In this document: positions 12,130 to 24,051 of the stretch, in pieces | Numbering within the stretch: the first letter of the stretch is position 1 | How the letters are laid out: every line of letters starts with the position of its first letter | Assembly: GCA_038503035.1 (NCBI GenBank) | Contig: JAVSML010018985.1 | Location: 108,215-172,214, forward strand | Source of the DNA: Crocodylus rhombifer | Taxonomy: Eukaryota > Chordata > Crocodylia > Crocodylidae | Reading direction: 5' to 3' | Length of the DNA: 64,000 nt | Made by a program: the position numbers and the translations under genes | The notes under the pieces: generated by a model | What the model saw: the letters and a program-made list of their open reading frames with translations, nothing else | Told to the model about the DNA's origin: nothing | Database searches by the model: none

Positions 12130-13062
12130 TTTCATAGATTTCATAGACATTAGGGCTGGAAGGGACCTTGGAAGATCATCGAGTCCAGTCCTCCGCCCAG
12201 AGGGCAGGAAGTCAGCTGGGGTCATAGGATCCCAGCAAGATAAGCATCCAATTTACTCTTGAAGGTGTTTAATGTAGGTGCTTGAACCACCTCCGCTGGC
12301 AGACTGTTCCAGACCTTGGGGACTCGGACAGTAAAGAAATTCTTGCTTATGTCCAGCCTGAAACGGTCTTGCAGGAGTTTGTGACCATTCGACCTCGTCA
12401 TCCCTTGGGGCGCTCTGGTGAGCAGACATTCCCCCAGATCCTGGTGGTCACCCCTGATAAACTTGTAGGTGGCCATCAGATCACCCCTGAGCCTACGCTT
12501 TTCCAGGCTAAAGAGCCCCATGGCTCTCAGCCTGTTGTCGTAAGGTCTGTTTTCCTGACCTCTGATCCTGTGTGTGGCTCTTCTCTGGACTCTCTCAAGC
12601 TTCTCAACATCCTTTTTGAATTGTGGGGCCCAAAACTGGACGCAGTACTCCAGCTGCGGCCTCACCAAGGCTGAGTACAAGGGGAGAACGACATCCCGGG
12701 ATTTGCTCGAGAAGCATCTATGGATGCAAGCCAGCATTTTGGTCGCTTTACTAGCCGCAGCATCGCATTGCAGGCTCATGTTCATCTTGTGGTCAATGAT
12801 GACCCCCGAGTCTCTTTTTTCTGTATTGCTAGCCAGCGTAGCACTGCCGAGCCTATAAGGATGCTGCAGGTTTTTCCTCCCAAGGTGGAGAACCTTGCAT
12901 TTTTCGGTGTTAAACACCATCAGGTTCTTGTTCGCCCATTTGCTGAGTCTGTCCAGGTCAGCCTGGATCGCCCTCCTGTCTTCAAGTGTGCTTTGCCCCA
13001 AAGTTTGGTGTCATCGGCGAACTTGGTCAGTCCACTTCTGACTCCAATGTCTACATCCACCA
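12130..13062 (-). mobile_element. CR1 LINE, 5'-truncated (minus strand)
   Basis: The plus strand begins TTTCATAGATTTCATAGACA, which is the reverse complement of the CR1 3' tail. The minus-strand frame 13001-12222 encodes 259 residues of the RT C-terminus: KWANKNLMVFNTEKCKVLHL, SALVRPQLEYCVQFWAPQFK, VQRRATHRIRGQENRPYDNR, and near the end FRLDISKNFFTVRVPKVWNS. Just upstream of its first methionine, translating the minus strand from about 13030 gives an intact catalytic-type FADDTK followed by a frame disruption. The copy is truncated at 13062, within the segment just upstream of motif C. It is very similar to the copies at 25.5 and 31.5 kb, so these inserted relatively recently. Confidence 0.92.
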
Positions 13063-13102
13063 TCTCTCACAGCAGTGGAGAAAGGGGAATGTTATTTTAC
13101 AT

Positions 13103-13366
13103 TGATGATTCTCAACCAGAGTCCTGTGGCGCCCTTTACATGGCACCATGCAATATTAGCACTTTGCAAATGCCTACACCTGATTTACAAGGTCAACCCA
13201 GATATTTCAAATAGGAATCCATTGTATTAAAACCATTCTCCCCTGCTGGGTCTGAGTTCTTTGCAATAGAAGAATTGCTCTGTGCTTTTTCAATAGTCAA
13301 AAAATGAGTGAAGGCTGAGAGCTGGCATTTTCCAAGGGGTGCGTCAAAGCTAGTTGAGAACCACTG
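13103..13366. mobile_element. hAT-like MITE
   Basis: The right end reads TAGTTGAGAACCACTG, whose reverse complement CAGTGGTTCTCAACTA is a typical hAT terminal repeat. The left end at about 13103-13118 reads TGATGATTCTCAACCA, its inverted partner with changes at the extreme tip. The element is about 264 bp. The flanking 8 bp do not match, so no target duplication is claimed. Confidence 0.55.
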
Positions 13367-13374
13367 ATCTAGGT

Positions 13375-13984
13375 ACCAGGGTTGGGGTCTTTCCTGGATG
13401 TCAGGGCCTGCATCCATAGTGGGTCAAAGAAGGAACCATTAGGCCTCTCTTACAAGAAGGAGAGTTGCTCTGCCCTCAAGACCTGTCCAGGGCTTCCGGG
13501 CACAAACGCCTCTTTCACAGTAAAGTAATGGCTCTGCTGTTTGTATATCTCAGTTCTTTGGTTTCCAATTTTCTTTGGTCTGAGTTGATGGAGGATATTT
13601 TCTCTGAAGAATATTGCCTCCAGCCCATATTCAAGGTCCTTGAGGGTGTGACTGGTTTTCATGAAACACCTTTAAAATTTTTCATTCTCCAGCCAGCTCC
13701 GAGTCTGACCCACTAGGTGATATATGTTGTGTGACCAGAGATAGAGCCTTGGATACCTACAGTCGAAAGGCCCATCCGCTCATCATGCATCCACGGCCAT
13801 CCGTGTCTGAGAAGCAGACAGCTGTCATCATTATCACAACACTGCTTACCAATGGCAGATTACAGTCACATTCTTCAACTCACTGCTGTTATTAGAGACC
13901 TGCCTGGATACAGCAAGCTTGCCGCTTTTGTTGGTGACACCCTCCATGCGGGCTATACAGCAGTATCTACGTGAGAGAGAGGGT
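13375..13984. other. Unassigned sequence
   Basis: No repeat or exon recognised between the hAT-like element and the CR1 3' end. Confidence 0.4.
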
Positions 13985-14400
13985 GGTGATGCACTGGACC
14001 GAGCTACCCAGAGAGGTGGTGGAGTCTCCATCCTTAGAGCTTTTTAAGACCCGACAAGACAAAGCCTTGTCTGGGATGATGTAGTTTTGTAGTAGGTGGG
14101 GTCGGAAGGGACCTGAGCAGATCATCAAGTCTGACCCCCTGCCATGGACAGGAAAGAGTACTGGGGTCAAACGATCCTGGCTAGGTGATTATCTAGCCTC
14201 CTTTTTGAAGACCGCCAGGGTAGGACCGAGCACCACTTCCTTTGGAAGTTGGTTCCAGATCCTAGCCGCCCAGACTGTGAAGTAGTGCCTCCTGATGTCT
14301 AGCCACCTAGATATCAGTAGTTGGAGCTGGTCCTGATATGAGCAGGGGGTTGGACTTCACTAGATGATCTCCTGGGGTCCTTCCAACCTTAATTTTCTGT
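13985..14400 (+). mobile_element. CR1 LINE 3' end, split by a later CR1
   Basis: The 5' half (to 14086) encodes LPREVVESPSLELFK and ends GGGATGATGTAGTT. The 3' half resumes at 14318 with TAGTTGGAGCTGGTCCTG and runs through GGGGGTTGGACTTCACTAGA to the terminal TTTTCTGTGATTCTAAGA. The two halves join into one normal CR1 3' end, so 14087-14317 is an insertion. Confidence 0.85.
14087..14317 (-). mobile_element. CR1 LINE 3' fragment nested in opposite orientation
   Basis: Reverse-complement CR1 3' end: GTGGGGTCGGAAGGGACCTG near 14096, then GATCATCAAGTCTGACCCCC and TTGGTTCCAGATCC further on. The 5-bp word TAGTT is present on both sides (14082-14086 and 14318-14322), consistent with a short duplication of the older CR1 sequence at the insertion site. 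Confidence 0.85.
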
Positions 14401-16089
14401 GATTCTAAGAGGAGACTCCAACCTTGAAACGAGCCTCAGGTCCAGTAGAGGCTCCATTCGTAGCTTTGTACTTGGACAGTTGCTGCTTTGTGCGCAGCTA
14501 AAGGTCTGTGAAGAGAGGTAATGGAGAGAGAATTGCTTGGAGAACTGCTTGCTTGCAGTTCCTCGTTCATCTGTTGCATGAAGGTCTTTTTCAAAAAGAG
14601 GGTTTGGCGGTTTCCAAGCTACAAGGGTAGCTAGTAAAGCAAATTGTGGGTTTGAAGCTGTCTAGTTATTAATTTAATTGGGATACAATAGAAAAGGAAT
14701 GACTGCCCCACCCTTGGTATTAATCTAAAAAATACCATTGAAAAATAAATGCAAAACCAAAACAGTGAGATATTCTGTCTTTGACTTCAGTGCTACTTCA
14801 GAACCTGTGTGTCAAAGCAAAGCCTTCCACTCCATGTATTCCTAAGCCAAAGCCATTTCATCAGTGCTGCATCCATCCATCAGATGAGCTTTGTACAATG
14901 TAAAGAGGGTGAAAAGACTGAGGCTGCTTTGGCCTGAAAAAGGGATAAGTCTCAAGGACAAGGGGCTCTCATGGAAGACGCCCTATGGCTGGCTCCTTTT
15001 CTTATCAAGGGTACACAGGCTCCATGCTCCTGATGAGCCCATGTTGCAGTAATGCGGCAGGAAGAGAAGTGTTTTTTTGGGTCCAAAGCCATGTAGGACT
15101 CTGCAGGTTAAAACCAGCAACCTCATTTCCAATTGGAAGCCACAGGACGGCTGCCATAGATCTTTTTTTCCTTGGTGTCATAAACTGCTGTGATATACTT
15201 CCTTCAACAAGTGTATTGCTGAATTTTGCTCTGTTATTTCCTTCAGATTAATTTGGAGTGTGATCGCTTTACAGCACAGTTATCTAATCTAGAGATGGCA
15301 GAGCTATGAATGACAGTAAGAAGAGTTATTTATGAGATGAAAAGTGTCAAAGTCCTGTCAGATGCAAATATAAAAAGTAGTTTTGGTCCTGCTTACTGTC
15401 TGGTCGTTTGCAAATGGCTTGGAGTCTAGCCAGACCAAGTTGTGAACTTTAATGATGGATGGTGGAATAGCCCCTCACCTGCAGAACCAGAGATCATCTC
15501 AGCTCCGCGCCGTCCACACATTGACACGTTCCATGCCGGCTTCATGGGAGGAGAAAGTTTAGGAAAACGGGAAAGTGCATTTTTCTTGTTGAAATAAACA
15601 AGCCATGTTCTTTCATTTCCTTGTCCTTTTGCAGACAACTGTCTATAAACTGCAGAGGTTTGCTGTTATTAGCAGCAGAGAATTTCCCCAATTCAGCTTT
15701 GGGAAAGTCAGAGTCAAGAACCCGTCCAGTCCAGAACCTGGCACACACCTGTCTATTTGCTTCTTCAGCTAATTGACTATACCTGACCCATCAGATACTT
15801 GTAGTCTTTGGTGTCAGGTGACAGTCCCGTTCTCATAGACTGTTTCATAGGCCAGTGCAGGAGCTGGTGTGGGTGTGCTAAAACTCAGAGGCAGATTCAG
15901 AGCAGATTTTCTAGCTTTCCATTGCTGCCGCTTTGATAATGGTTCCTGACTGATTTTCTGTACCAGCTTCTCATGAAGAGAAAAGTATCATCAGTTCTGG
16001 GTAATTTCAACCCAGCATTTTAAAAGCACTGTGTGAGTAGCACTTGAGCCCACTGTTAATGATTTCTTCTAACAAAGAAGCGAGAAGCG
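14401..16089. other. Unassigned sequence
   Basis: About 1.7 kb with no recognised repeat or exon. The open frame 14985-15251 (+, 88 codons) has no domain or splice context. Confidence 0.4.
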
Positions 16090-17580
16090 GGGAAGTCCCT
16101 GCGATTCTGGAAGGTAGCATGTCAGTATTTTAAAAAGATAACAGAGTAAGGTGTAATTTATATGCCTGCCATCCTGACTTCAACCCTGGGCATGAGGTAA
16201 TGAAATGGCTGACCTGACTCAACTCAATTAATAAAGAATTAAGGGTAATGTAATTCATGCCAATTAATTTAGGCATATGGGAAAATAGTTTTTGTCAGGA
16301 TAATCTGGTATCTTTTATGAGATTAAAAGTTGGGTCAATAAAGGTGGCAGTATCACTGTAATAGACTTCTGTGCAGCATTTGACTTTGCATCACCTGATA
16401 TTTTGATAAAGAAACTAGAATGATGCAAAATCAATAGGGCACACATCAAAGAGCTTAACGCCTGGCTAGCTAACAGGTCTTAAGATGTATTTGCAAGTCA
16501 GGGATCATTAAACACTGTGTCTCTTGAGTACTCCTTTAAGATTTGATCTATGGCCCCATGCTACTTAACTATATATGATTTTAATGACTTAGAAGATGAA
16601 GATGACAAACATCAGGAACGTGGCAGGCTAGAGCAGTTGGACCACATACATTTTGATGTGGACAAATATAAGGACTAAGAATCTAGACTGTGGTGCCCAA
16701 CTTCCCAATCCCATGAGCTGGATGCGTGGTTTGGGGTCAGTGTGCAGGTCCGAGCCTATGCTGACCTGATTTAACTGCACACCAGCCACCTTCCCAATCT
16801 GTCCACAAGATCCAGTGGCAGCAGGGGAGAGTCAATTAACACTGCCACTGCTCCCCCTCCACCAAATTTCTGGACCCTTGGGGAGCCCTGGAGGTTTCAT
16901 AATACTGTTCCACAGGCTGGACATGGGCTGGGGTTTGAGTATCCCTGCTCTAGGCCATATTTACAGGCTAGAGCAGCCGAGGGCCTGAAAGGGATTTGTG
17001 GGTCACAGTAGAGAATTGGCTGGACTCATGTTGTCCGAAGGGCAGGGCAGTGGCCAAAGGGGTTAAGGCAATTTTTGGAGACACAATCTCAAGCAGGAGT
17101 GGGGAGCTTATATTTCCTACACATTGATGCAATTGTGATGGGAACACTGTATCCAGGGCTGATGCCCGCCTTTCGAAGAGAAATGCTTTGAGATTGGAAA
17201 GGGTTCAGAAAAGGGCCTTACAAATTACTAAAGGATTAGGAAATGTCTTACAGCAGAGACGTTAGGACCTTGATGTATTTAACCTACATGAAGAACAGAA
17301 CGTTGGGAACAGTTGCTCCAGAAATCCAACAGCCTGATTCAAAATCAGGTGCAGTGTTGAAGCTGTGAGGTTTATTAACCCTTTGAAAAATTTCCCAAGG
17401 GTTATAGTAGGTTCTCCATCACTGGCATTTTTAAATCAAGATTGGATGTTTCTTTTCAAAGACAGGCTTTAGTTCAGCCACATCTGTTAGACTTTAAGCA
17501 GAACATAATTCAAGTCTAATGTTCAGTATGACATAGGAAGTCAGATTAGATAATCACAGCGGTCCTTTGTGACCCTAAAA
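16090..17580 (+). mobile_element. Old CR1-L3 LINE (plus strand)
   Basis: Degenerate ORF2 in order: an RT motif A-like VIDFCAAFDFASPDILIKKL near 16360; a motif B-like stretch and YMILMT / FNDLEDEDD near 16570-16610; HFDVDKYKD near 16655; then VQKRALQITKGLGNVLQQR near 17208. The tail at 17400-17580 includes IFKSRLDVSF-type sequence and ends CCTTTGTGACCCTAAAAGCT. Stops and frameshifts are frequent. A second short repeat appears to interrupt it at 16688-16947. Confidence 0.8.
16688..16947. mobile_element. Probable hAT-derived MITE within L3
   Basis: The left end CTGTGGTGCCCAAC and the right end GTTTGAGTATCCCTG (reverse complement CAGGGATACTCAAAC) resemble diverged hAT terminal repeats. TCTAG occurs immediately outside both ends (16681-16687 and 16948-16954), a partial match to an 8-bp duplication. 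The flanking LINE sequence continues on both sides. Similarity between the termini is modest. Confidence 0.45.
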
Positions 17581-18044
17581 GCTATCAATCTGTAAGTGGG
17601 CATGTGTGAAGTTGCTGGTATAGCTGAAGTGTAAGCAATAGCTGTATTGAAGATTGTTCGAACTTTATTGTTATAACCCCTGGTGTTTACTTGCTGTATC
17701 AGTCTTTGGGTTGGAATTTTCCAGGAGTAGTTTCTGTTGGAAAATGAAGCTTTTGGAATATTTAGATTTTTTAAAAAGACAAAGATGACATCCTGCCCTA
17801 TCCAGGAAGGCTCAGAGTGGCTCACAACAATAGACAAACAACCTATAAGATTACAGTGAAGGAGACTGAAAAACCACTTTTCCTTTACCTGGCTGCTAAG
17901 TTTTTCACAGTTCCTTATCGCTTGTGCAGATTAACTGAATTATGCAAATCAATTCATGGCTCTGCAGGTTTTCAGCTTCTGTGTGAGGTTGCTGTATCCT
18001 GCCAGTCAGAGGCTGTCTAAGCTGCATAAAACGGTGTAGTGAAT
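17581..18044. other. Unassigned sequence
   Basis: No recognised repeat, RNA gene or exon. Confidence 0.4.
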
Positions 18045-18560
18045 GAGTGCTAAAGGGTGGAGGAGTAAGTGAGGGACTGGGTTGGAGACTTGTGGGCTCA
18101 GGGTTTGGAGGGTGCCTGGAGCCTGGAGAGTGCCAGGGTTTGGAGGGTGGTGTAGGGGAGGCAGCTAGCAGAAGCCAGATTGTGGTTCAGGTCAGCTGGG
18201 TTGTGGAGGTGTCCAGAGGGTTACCAGGAGGGAGACTCTGGGGACAAGATGGACTTGTGGCTGGAGAGGGTGCACTGGTGTCAGATGTTGGGGTGGGGGA
18301 ACTGGGGGGATTTGCACTTTGTAGGAGAGCCTTGGAGGCAGTTGGGTAGCTGGTGGGGAAACCTGCAGCTGGGTGCCTGCAGCAAGCTCGGGGGTCCCTG
18401 GAGGAATAGAAAATAGTGCTGGGGTGAGGTTGGGGAGCAGCTGGATGCGGAGTGGGACCTATGGGGAGGGTGAAGTGGGACTTTCACAGAACCTGTGGCC
18501 TCTGCAGGAAGAGGATGGCAGCCCTGGCTGGAGGCAGGGCTCCAGAGGCATGGAGTCCTG
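18045..18560 (+). repeat. G-rich low-complexity stretch
   Basis: Plus strand dominated by short G-runs and recurring words (GGTTTGGAGGGTG, GGGACTGG, GCAGCTGG). It opens frames of 60-100 codons on both strands that are rich in Gly, Trp and Arg and have no domain. The irregular repetition suggests a decayed minisatellite or the body of an unrecognised GC-rich repeat. Runs of four or more G could form quadruplexes; that is inference. Confidence 0.45.
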
Positions 18561-19065
18561 CCACTGCTGTGGGAAGAAGGGAGAGCCTGAGGCTTGGACT
18601 TGGGACCCTCTCACCTGTACTCCCCACTGCATCTCCTTCTGTCTCCCTGCTCCTTGACATTTCCACGTTCCTGGCTCCGATACAACCAGGGAACAAGAAG
18701 AGTGGCCGCTAAACCATGTGCTTGGAAGGCACCGTGGCAGGAGGAGCTGGAGCTGTTTCTGCACCCTGTGGCAGCAGGAGCCAAAGCTGGAGCTAGGTCT
18801 GCATGGGTGTCTGGGGATCGTTTACATCATCAGTGTTCTCAGAGGTGGGTTGACTGCTAGGCAGATTGCCTTCGTGCAGGTACCCATCGGGCTTTCTGTA
18901 GGCAGAGCTGGTGCTAGACGGGACAAGGACCCTTGTCTGGATAAGCACTTGGTGCATTACTTGGAGATTGTTTCAATTTGCTGAAGTTTGAGAGGTTAAA
19001 AATGGCATTTGGTACATGGGCCAGCCCTTAGACACAGTTGTTTTAACATGTGGCAGGGGTGTTGG
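18561..19065. other. Unassigned sequence
   Basis: GC-moderate sequence without recognised features. Long frames here continue from the G-rich stretch. Confidence 0.35.
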
Positions 19066-19368
19066 TTGTAGCTGTGTTGGTCTAAGGGCATAGCCAGGTA
19101 CGGTTCCTTGGGTAAGTGTGGTATCTTTTATTAGACCAACTAAAAGAGTTGGCAAAATTCTTCTTTGCAAGAAGACCACACATCTGCATTTTCACTGACC
19201 TGCGTTCTTGCATACTGGCTCCTTCCTACCCAGGAAGAGCACAAAACAACAGCAGGCGCTCCCCCTGCCTGAAGAAGGGCGTTTGTACCCAAAAGCTTGC
19301 AAGGAAAAAAATGTCCAACTCTTTTAGTTGATCTAATAAAAGATATCAGCTGTACCAAAGAACCTTGT
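19066..19368. mobile_element. Penelope-like element terminus, foldback form
   Basis: Opens with GTAGCTGTGTTGGTCTAAGG, then TATCTTTTATTAGACCAACT. It closes with the inverted counterpart AGTTGATCTAATAAAAGATA and a reverse-complement GGTTCTTTGG block. Between the arms lies ATTTTCACTGACCTGCGTTC with CCTACCCAGGAAGAGC, which matches in reverse complement the non-coding part next to the Penelope endonuclease remnant at 44.4 kb. That match ties this repeat to the Penelope family rather than to an independent MITE. Confidence 0.7.
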
Positions 19369-20844
19369 CTTAGCATGTGGCAAGCGCTGTTCTAAGCAAA
19401 GGAAGACTCTGCTGTGCACGCATTGTGAGCGTGGGCATCTGCTACGGTGATCAGCAAAAACAAACAAGAAACCCCACAAGAAGCAAGCACAGATCTTACC
19501 AGGCAACGTGTTTCCTGCTGCCTTGTCCTGAGAAGTGCCTATGGAATGAGGCCACATCTCTCATTCGTAGCAGAGAAAAATAATTACAGAAGAAAGGTGA
19601 TCTGTGTTTGATCCCGAAAGATGCAGCCTGTTCAGTAGTTAACCACCTCTGAGTGTCGTCTCATCCGGCAGAAGGGACCTGCTCATTCATTTTGTAAATG
19701 CTGCTGCTCTCTAGCTATCAATGCTTGCTTTTATTGCTGAGCTGCCTGGCTAGTGATGACAATGAGATTTAAACCACCTGGATTTGTGTGAATTAGGCTG
19801 CTGAAATAAATGTGGTCTCTCCTCTCCTTGCCCCCCTTTTTTTCCAGCTTCCTAATACATAGCTCTTGTTGCATGGAGGGAACTGAAGACTGATTTCTGA
19901 AATGGCTTCAGTACTGTGCCAAGATTCTGGGTCTTGTAGAAAAATTACAAAGCAAATGTGTGTATTTAAAACCAGCCTTAGATAGCTCCTGGAATATGCT
20001 TTGTGCTGTCAGGGAGGGCTCAGGGCCGAGGGATGGTGGTCACACAATCACACCCCACCCGGGATGCTCTGTTGATGTTGTCCACTGCCAGGATTGCTAG
20101 CTCTTACGGGCACTCCATGTGCATCTCTGCAGCAGGTTTTGTAGCTAATATTAACGTAGCGGTAGGGGATGATGTGGAAGGACCAGATGCTAGAAAAAGT
20201 CCCCAGATGAGCTTAAAAATGAAAGCTTAAAATGTCTATTTCAGAGAGTCTCTAAAAGAGCAGCCCAGCGTGTGGCTAGAGAGGGGAGATGAGCGGTGTT
20301 AAATGATTTGCGACAGCAGCTGCGGTTGGCTTGGGAGCATTGTTCTGCCTCTGGCACTCTGGAGTCATGAGCTTTATCACATTAGAGAAATGTTAACAGC
20401 TTTGCCCCTCAGGCTGCAGCAGCTCTGGGTATCCTTGTGGTTTTCATAACTGACAGCTTACGCAGCCGCGGCGCTGCACCAACTGGCCGCTGTGCATGAG
20501 TCAAGTGCACCGAACACTTCAGCCCATTCTTCTGTCTCAGAGATGGGATGAGGGCATTTTGGTGGCATTTTAATTTGATCATGAAGGCGTTATTAAGAGC
20601 AGCATAGAGAAAAATGTGTGTGTGTCTTGTGGTGGAGGGCATTTTGGGTGACTGCGGGGGTCATCCTGCAAAGACCTATTGTGGGTTAAAGTGTCGTGTC
20701 AATTTTTGGCCAGTAGCAGTGATGCGCTATCATGGGAGCCACTGATACATCTCAGTTGCCTTAGATGTCAGGTAGCGCTTGGTCACAGCACTGGCAGGTC
20801 GTATTTGGCTTGTTTGAGTGAAAGTAGTAGTAGACAATAGGAGT
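19369..20844. other. Unassigned sequence
   Basis: No recognised repeat, RNA gene or exon in about 1.5 kb. Confidence 0.4.
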
Positions 20845-20955
20845 TTGGGAGGCAGTGTCGTTTAGTGGTTAGAGCACAGCCTTTTTGTTAAGACTTCCAA
20901 GATAAATCCCTGCCTCGCTGACTCATGGTTTGAAGCTGGGCATGTCCTCTGACTC
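20845..20955 (+). repeat. MIR SINE head (plus orientation)
   Basis: GGCAGTGTCGTTTAGTGGTT followed by AGAGCACAG is the tRNA-derived start of MIR. AATCCCTGCCTCGCTGACTC and AGCTGGGCATGTCC follow in the expected order. Diverged but collinear. Confidence 0.75.
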
Positions 20956-23221
20956 CGCTATCTTTCAGAGCACCATAGCATTTCACCAAACTGGAAGCAG
21001 TAGCTCGGTGGTCTATGCCACCAGCTTAGAATAGCTTGTTGCCTGGCATGCTGGGTGCAGATGCTAGTGGAGATGACTTGGTTGGCAAGTGGGACACAAG
21101 GCTGCTAGGGTGGAAATCTTAAAAAGCTGTGGTTCTTTTAGTTCTGCTTGAACAGTAAAGACCCAGTGACACGTGCAAGTGGAGGAGTTTATCTGAGGCA
21201 ATTAAAATCCTACCCCACCTTTCCTCCTCCAAAGCATTTTGCAGTGTGCCATGCTGTCGCTGTCTGTCTTAGGTGATTGTATTTTTAGTGGTGCTGGGGT
21301 GTTTTGAGTTGAAAAAGCCATTATTCATCTGTGAAATATTCACTGAATGGTGGTCAGTTGCCTGGGGTCTGTACAATGCATCGAGAATCTTCATTGGGAG
21401 ATAGTCTGTAAGTCAACAGAATTCTCATCATTTATTTACTGTTAGTCTCTGTTGAATGGGCAGCTTGGCTACTCTTTATTAAGGATAGGATTTCCCCCCT
21501 CCCCCTTCCTTCCCCACAAAAGTGCCGATTGGGAGTGAGGAACCCAAGTCCTATGGAAACTTTCAGTGAGACCTGTGCTTCTCCTTATCCACTTTCCAAG
21601 ATCACCATTTTTGTGTTATAGTAGCACCTAGAAAATAGAAACAAGAATGAGATCTTAGTGTGCAAGGCACTGTACCTAGGTATACTGAAAATTGTATATG
21701 TAGGTGTGCTGTAGTAAAACACTTACACTGTATGTAGCCAGGCAAAGGGTTGGGGAAAGGACATATCACCATGTCTATCTTGTAAGAGTACAACCAAGGC
21801 AATAATAGATTAAGTGTTTGACAGAGCTCGCACAAGAAATGTGTCAGAACCAAGAATGACTTCCAGGTCTCCTGAGGGGTTGACTAGTACCTTCCCTATA
21901 AAGCTGAAGCTTTTAAGGATGAAAATTTCCTAATTAGAATTACTCTTTCTTTTCTCCAAATCCCACCCACCCATTGCCAATGCAACCACACTCCCTTGTC
22001 TAGGTGTTATGAGTACTTTGTTGCTCACTCAGCAAAAGTCTTAATTGCTTAAGAGGCAGGGATTTTTTTGTAGCGTGTATAAGTGATATTAGGGTTCAGT
22101 TGGTGTCTGACTATGGGTTGTCTAGTTGGGTTGACCTTTCATGATCTCTTACCATGAACTTGGAGATCTCAGTATCAACAGGTGCTGGAGGACCGTCCGT
22201 TGGTCTGAGATACCATAATATCGTGAGCAGAAGATATCTCATGGTATTCTGTCATGGCAGTGAGTGGCATTGCTACTTGCCATTACACAGCATTGCACCC
22301 ATGAGAGCAGTCCTGCAGCTTTGAAGCCACGTCTTTGGTACTCTGGTGTGTAAATTAGTTAGCTATGCTTGTGGAAGAAAGAACTGTTATAATATTACTA
22401 ATAAAAGTCAATCTGTTCATTGTTAGTCCCTTGCTCAGGCGCTTTGTATTTCCATCTCAGCTTTGTCATCTTTTTTCTGGATTCCCCATCCAAAACATCT
22501 ATTAATTATGGTTCTTTCTTTTGAACTGATTGTTTCAGACAACTGTATTTACTTGTTAACCAGAAACACCTTTTCCCAAAAAATTGGCCCTCTAAAACAT
22601 TGCTTAAATGGGAAACATACGTTTCTTTGCTGGAATGGAAGCATGGAGGAAAAGAAGCATGGAGAAGTGGTACTATAATGGCTGCTACTTCTCGCTGGGC
22701 CAGCAGATAGCAGGGGTAGAGTCCAGTGTCAACCCTCACACAGCCACTGCTGAATTAGCCGTAGCTTTTGGCTGAGCAGCCAAAAGCTGCTGCCAATTTG
22801 GCAGTGACTGTGAAAAGTGTAACAGCGTAGCTTTTTCCTGTAGCAGCCAGTGAACAGTCCTGATGCTGGAAAAATCCTTTCCCCACCCTCTACAATCTGC
22901 CTTCCAAAAGCAGTGTGCATCTCAGTTGAGGGGTGGTAAGGGAGACAATATGGTACTTGTTCACTTTGTCTACTCCTGGAAATGTACAGAATAAATTTTA
23001 ATTTTTGGCTTTTTCCTGTCAAAGCAGCACAGTGTGCCTGTATTGATGTAGGTCCAGGTTTTGAACTGGTAGCAGCCACATCACAGGGCAGGTTTTGGTA
23101 TGGAGGAGCAGTAGTAAATTGTGTAGTGCCTTGTATCCAAGTGTCTGTCAGTGACTTACAAACACTCATGAATTCAGCCTTGCAGTCCTTCCATAAGGCA
23201 GGTAACTATAAATTATCTGCA
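20956..23221. other. Unassigned sequence
   Basis: About 2.3 kb with no confident feature. A weak tRNA A-box-like AGTAGCTCGGTGGTCTATGC lies near 20998. The AT-rich stretch 21,600-22,450 shows no LINE motifs. Confidence 0.35.
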
Positions 23222-23330
23222 ATTTATAAGGCGGGGAACTGAGGCACAGAGCGATTACTAGAACGTAGTTTGTCACGCAGCAAGTCTGTGATAACACCGT
23301 GTACCCGGCTCAGATCTCCTCCCAGGGTAG
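23222..23330 (-). repeat. MIR SINE (minus orientation)
   Basis: GGGGAACTGAGGCACAGAGC followed by TTTGTCACGCAGCAAGTCTG matches the reverse complement of MIR (GAGGCACAGAG, then GTCACACAGC). Core present, ends eroded. Confidence 0.7.
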
Positions 23331-23958
23331 GTTTAAACACTTCAACCTTGTTCCTGCTGACAGAAGGGAGCAGTATCCTGAGCTCGTGGTGACAGGCTGA
23401 ACTATCAGACTGCTGCTCAGAACAGTGGCAGCAGTGTCCGTCTATCCGGAGCGCTAGAGACATACATCCCCTTTTGTCTAAATATGGGCTGGTGGATGGA
23501 GACTAGTAGAAATCTGCTTTACAACTTGGTTAAAAGGTTTGAAGCTTGTTTGGTGGTGCAGTAGTTACAAGACCTCTTATTTCTGTCTGCAGTAGAAAAA
23601 TAACCTGAACAAGTGGTTCTCTCTTGCTGTTTATCTTTTCTCCTGTTTGAGAGGCAGAAGAATAAAACAGCGTCTGCATAGCTCTGATTCCCTCCAGGTA
23701 CTTCACCTAGCTAAAAATCCCCCTCAGTAGAAATATTGTGAGTATGTCTCAGAAAAACCTTACCCCACTCACTGGTTTGATGTTCTCATTCCAGCTTAAA
23801 AAGATATGTAAAAAATTCTTCCGTCTCTGCTTGTTCTGCTCAGAGCCGTTTTGGGGAAGAGCTGTTAGGAAAATATTTATACGATAAAAGGGTCAGGGTG
23901 ACACGCTTGACATTTCATACCCTGAAAAGTCGTGACTCTCCTCTCTTTCTTTCCACAG
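23331..23958. other. Unassigned sequence, ending in a polypyrimidine tract
   Basis: No repeat recognised. The last 25 bases (CTCTCCTCTCTTTCTTTCCACAG-like, split here as CTCCTCTCTTTCTTTCCACA plus G) form a strong splice-acceptor tract for the candidate exon that follows. Confidence 0.4.
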
Positions 23959-24051
23959 GCCTCCAGAACTAGCATCAAAGTACACAAATTACTCCGAAGG
24001 GGTTTGCAAGCCTGGGTATGCGTCAGCGCTCATGACTGCCATCTTCCCAAA
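23959..24051 (+). CDS. Candidate internal exon of an unrecognised gene
   Basis: A polypyrimidine tract ends in CACAG at 23958, and AA is followed by GTGAGT at 24052, so both splice signals are close to consensus. The 93 bp between them is open in two frames. The more protein-like frame begins at 23960 and reads PPELASKYTNYS at its start and CKPGYASALMTAIFP near its end, with a possible N-glycosylation site NYS. The other begins at 23959 and starts ASRTSIKVHKLL. The third frame contains a TAG. The length is a multiple of three, so skipping it would keep the frame. I do not recognise the peptide and no neighbouring exon is certain. It may be a chance splice pair or a non-coding RNA exon. Confidence 0.35.

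Noticed and set aside
12282..13214. Plus-strand ORFs of 130, 94 and 164 codons
   Set aside because: They are antisense shadows of the minus-strand CR1; the same frames recur antisense to the copies at 25.7 and 32.0 kb.
16624..16976. 13-bp direct repeat CAGGCTAGAGCAG flanking 327 bp within L3
   Set aside because: The repeats lie inside LINE-derived sequence away from the apparent ends of the short insert, so they do not work as a target duplication; probably coincidence.
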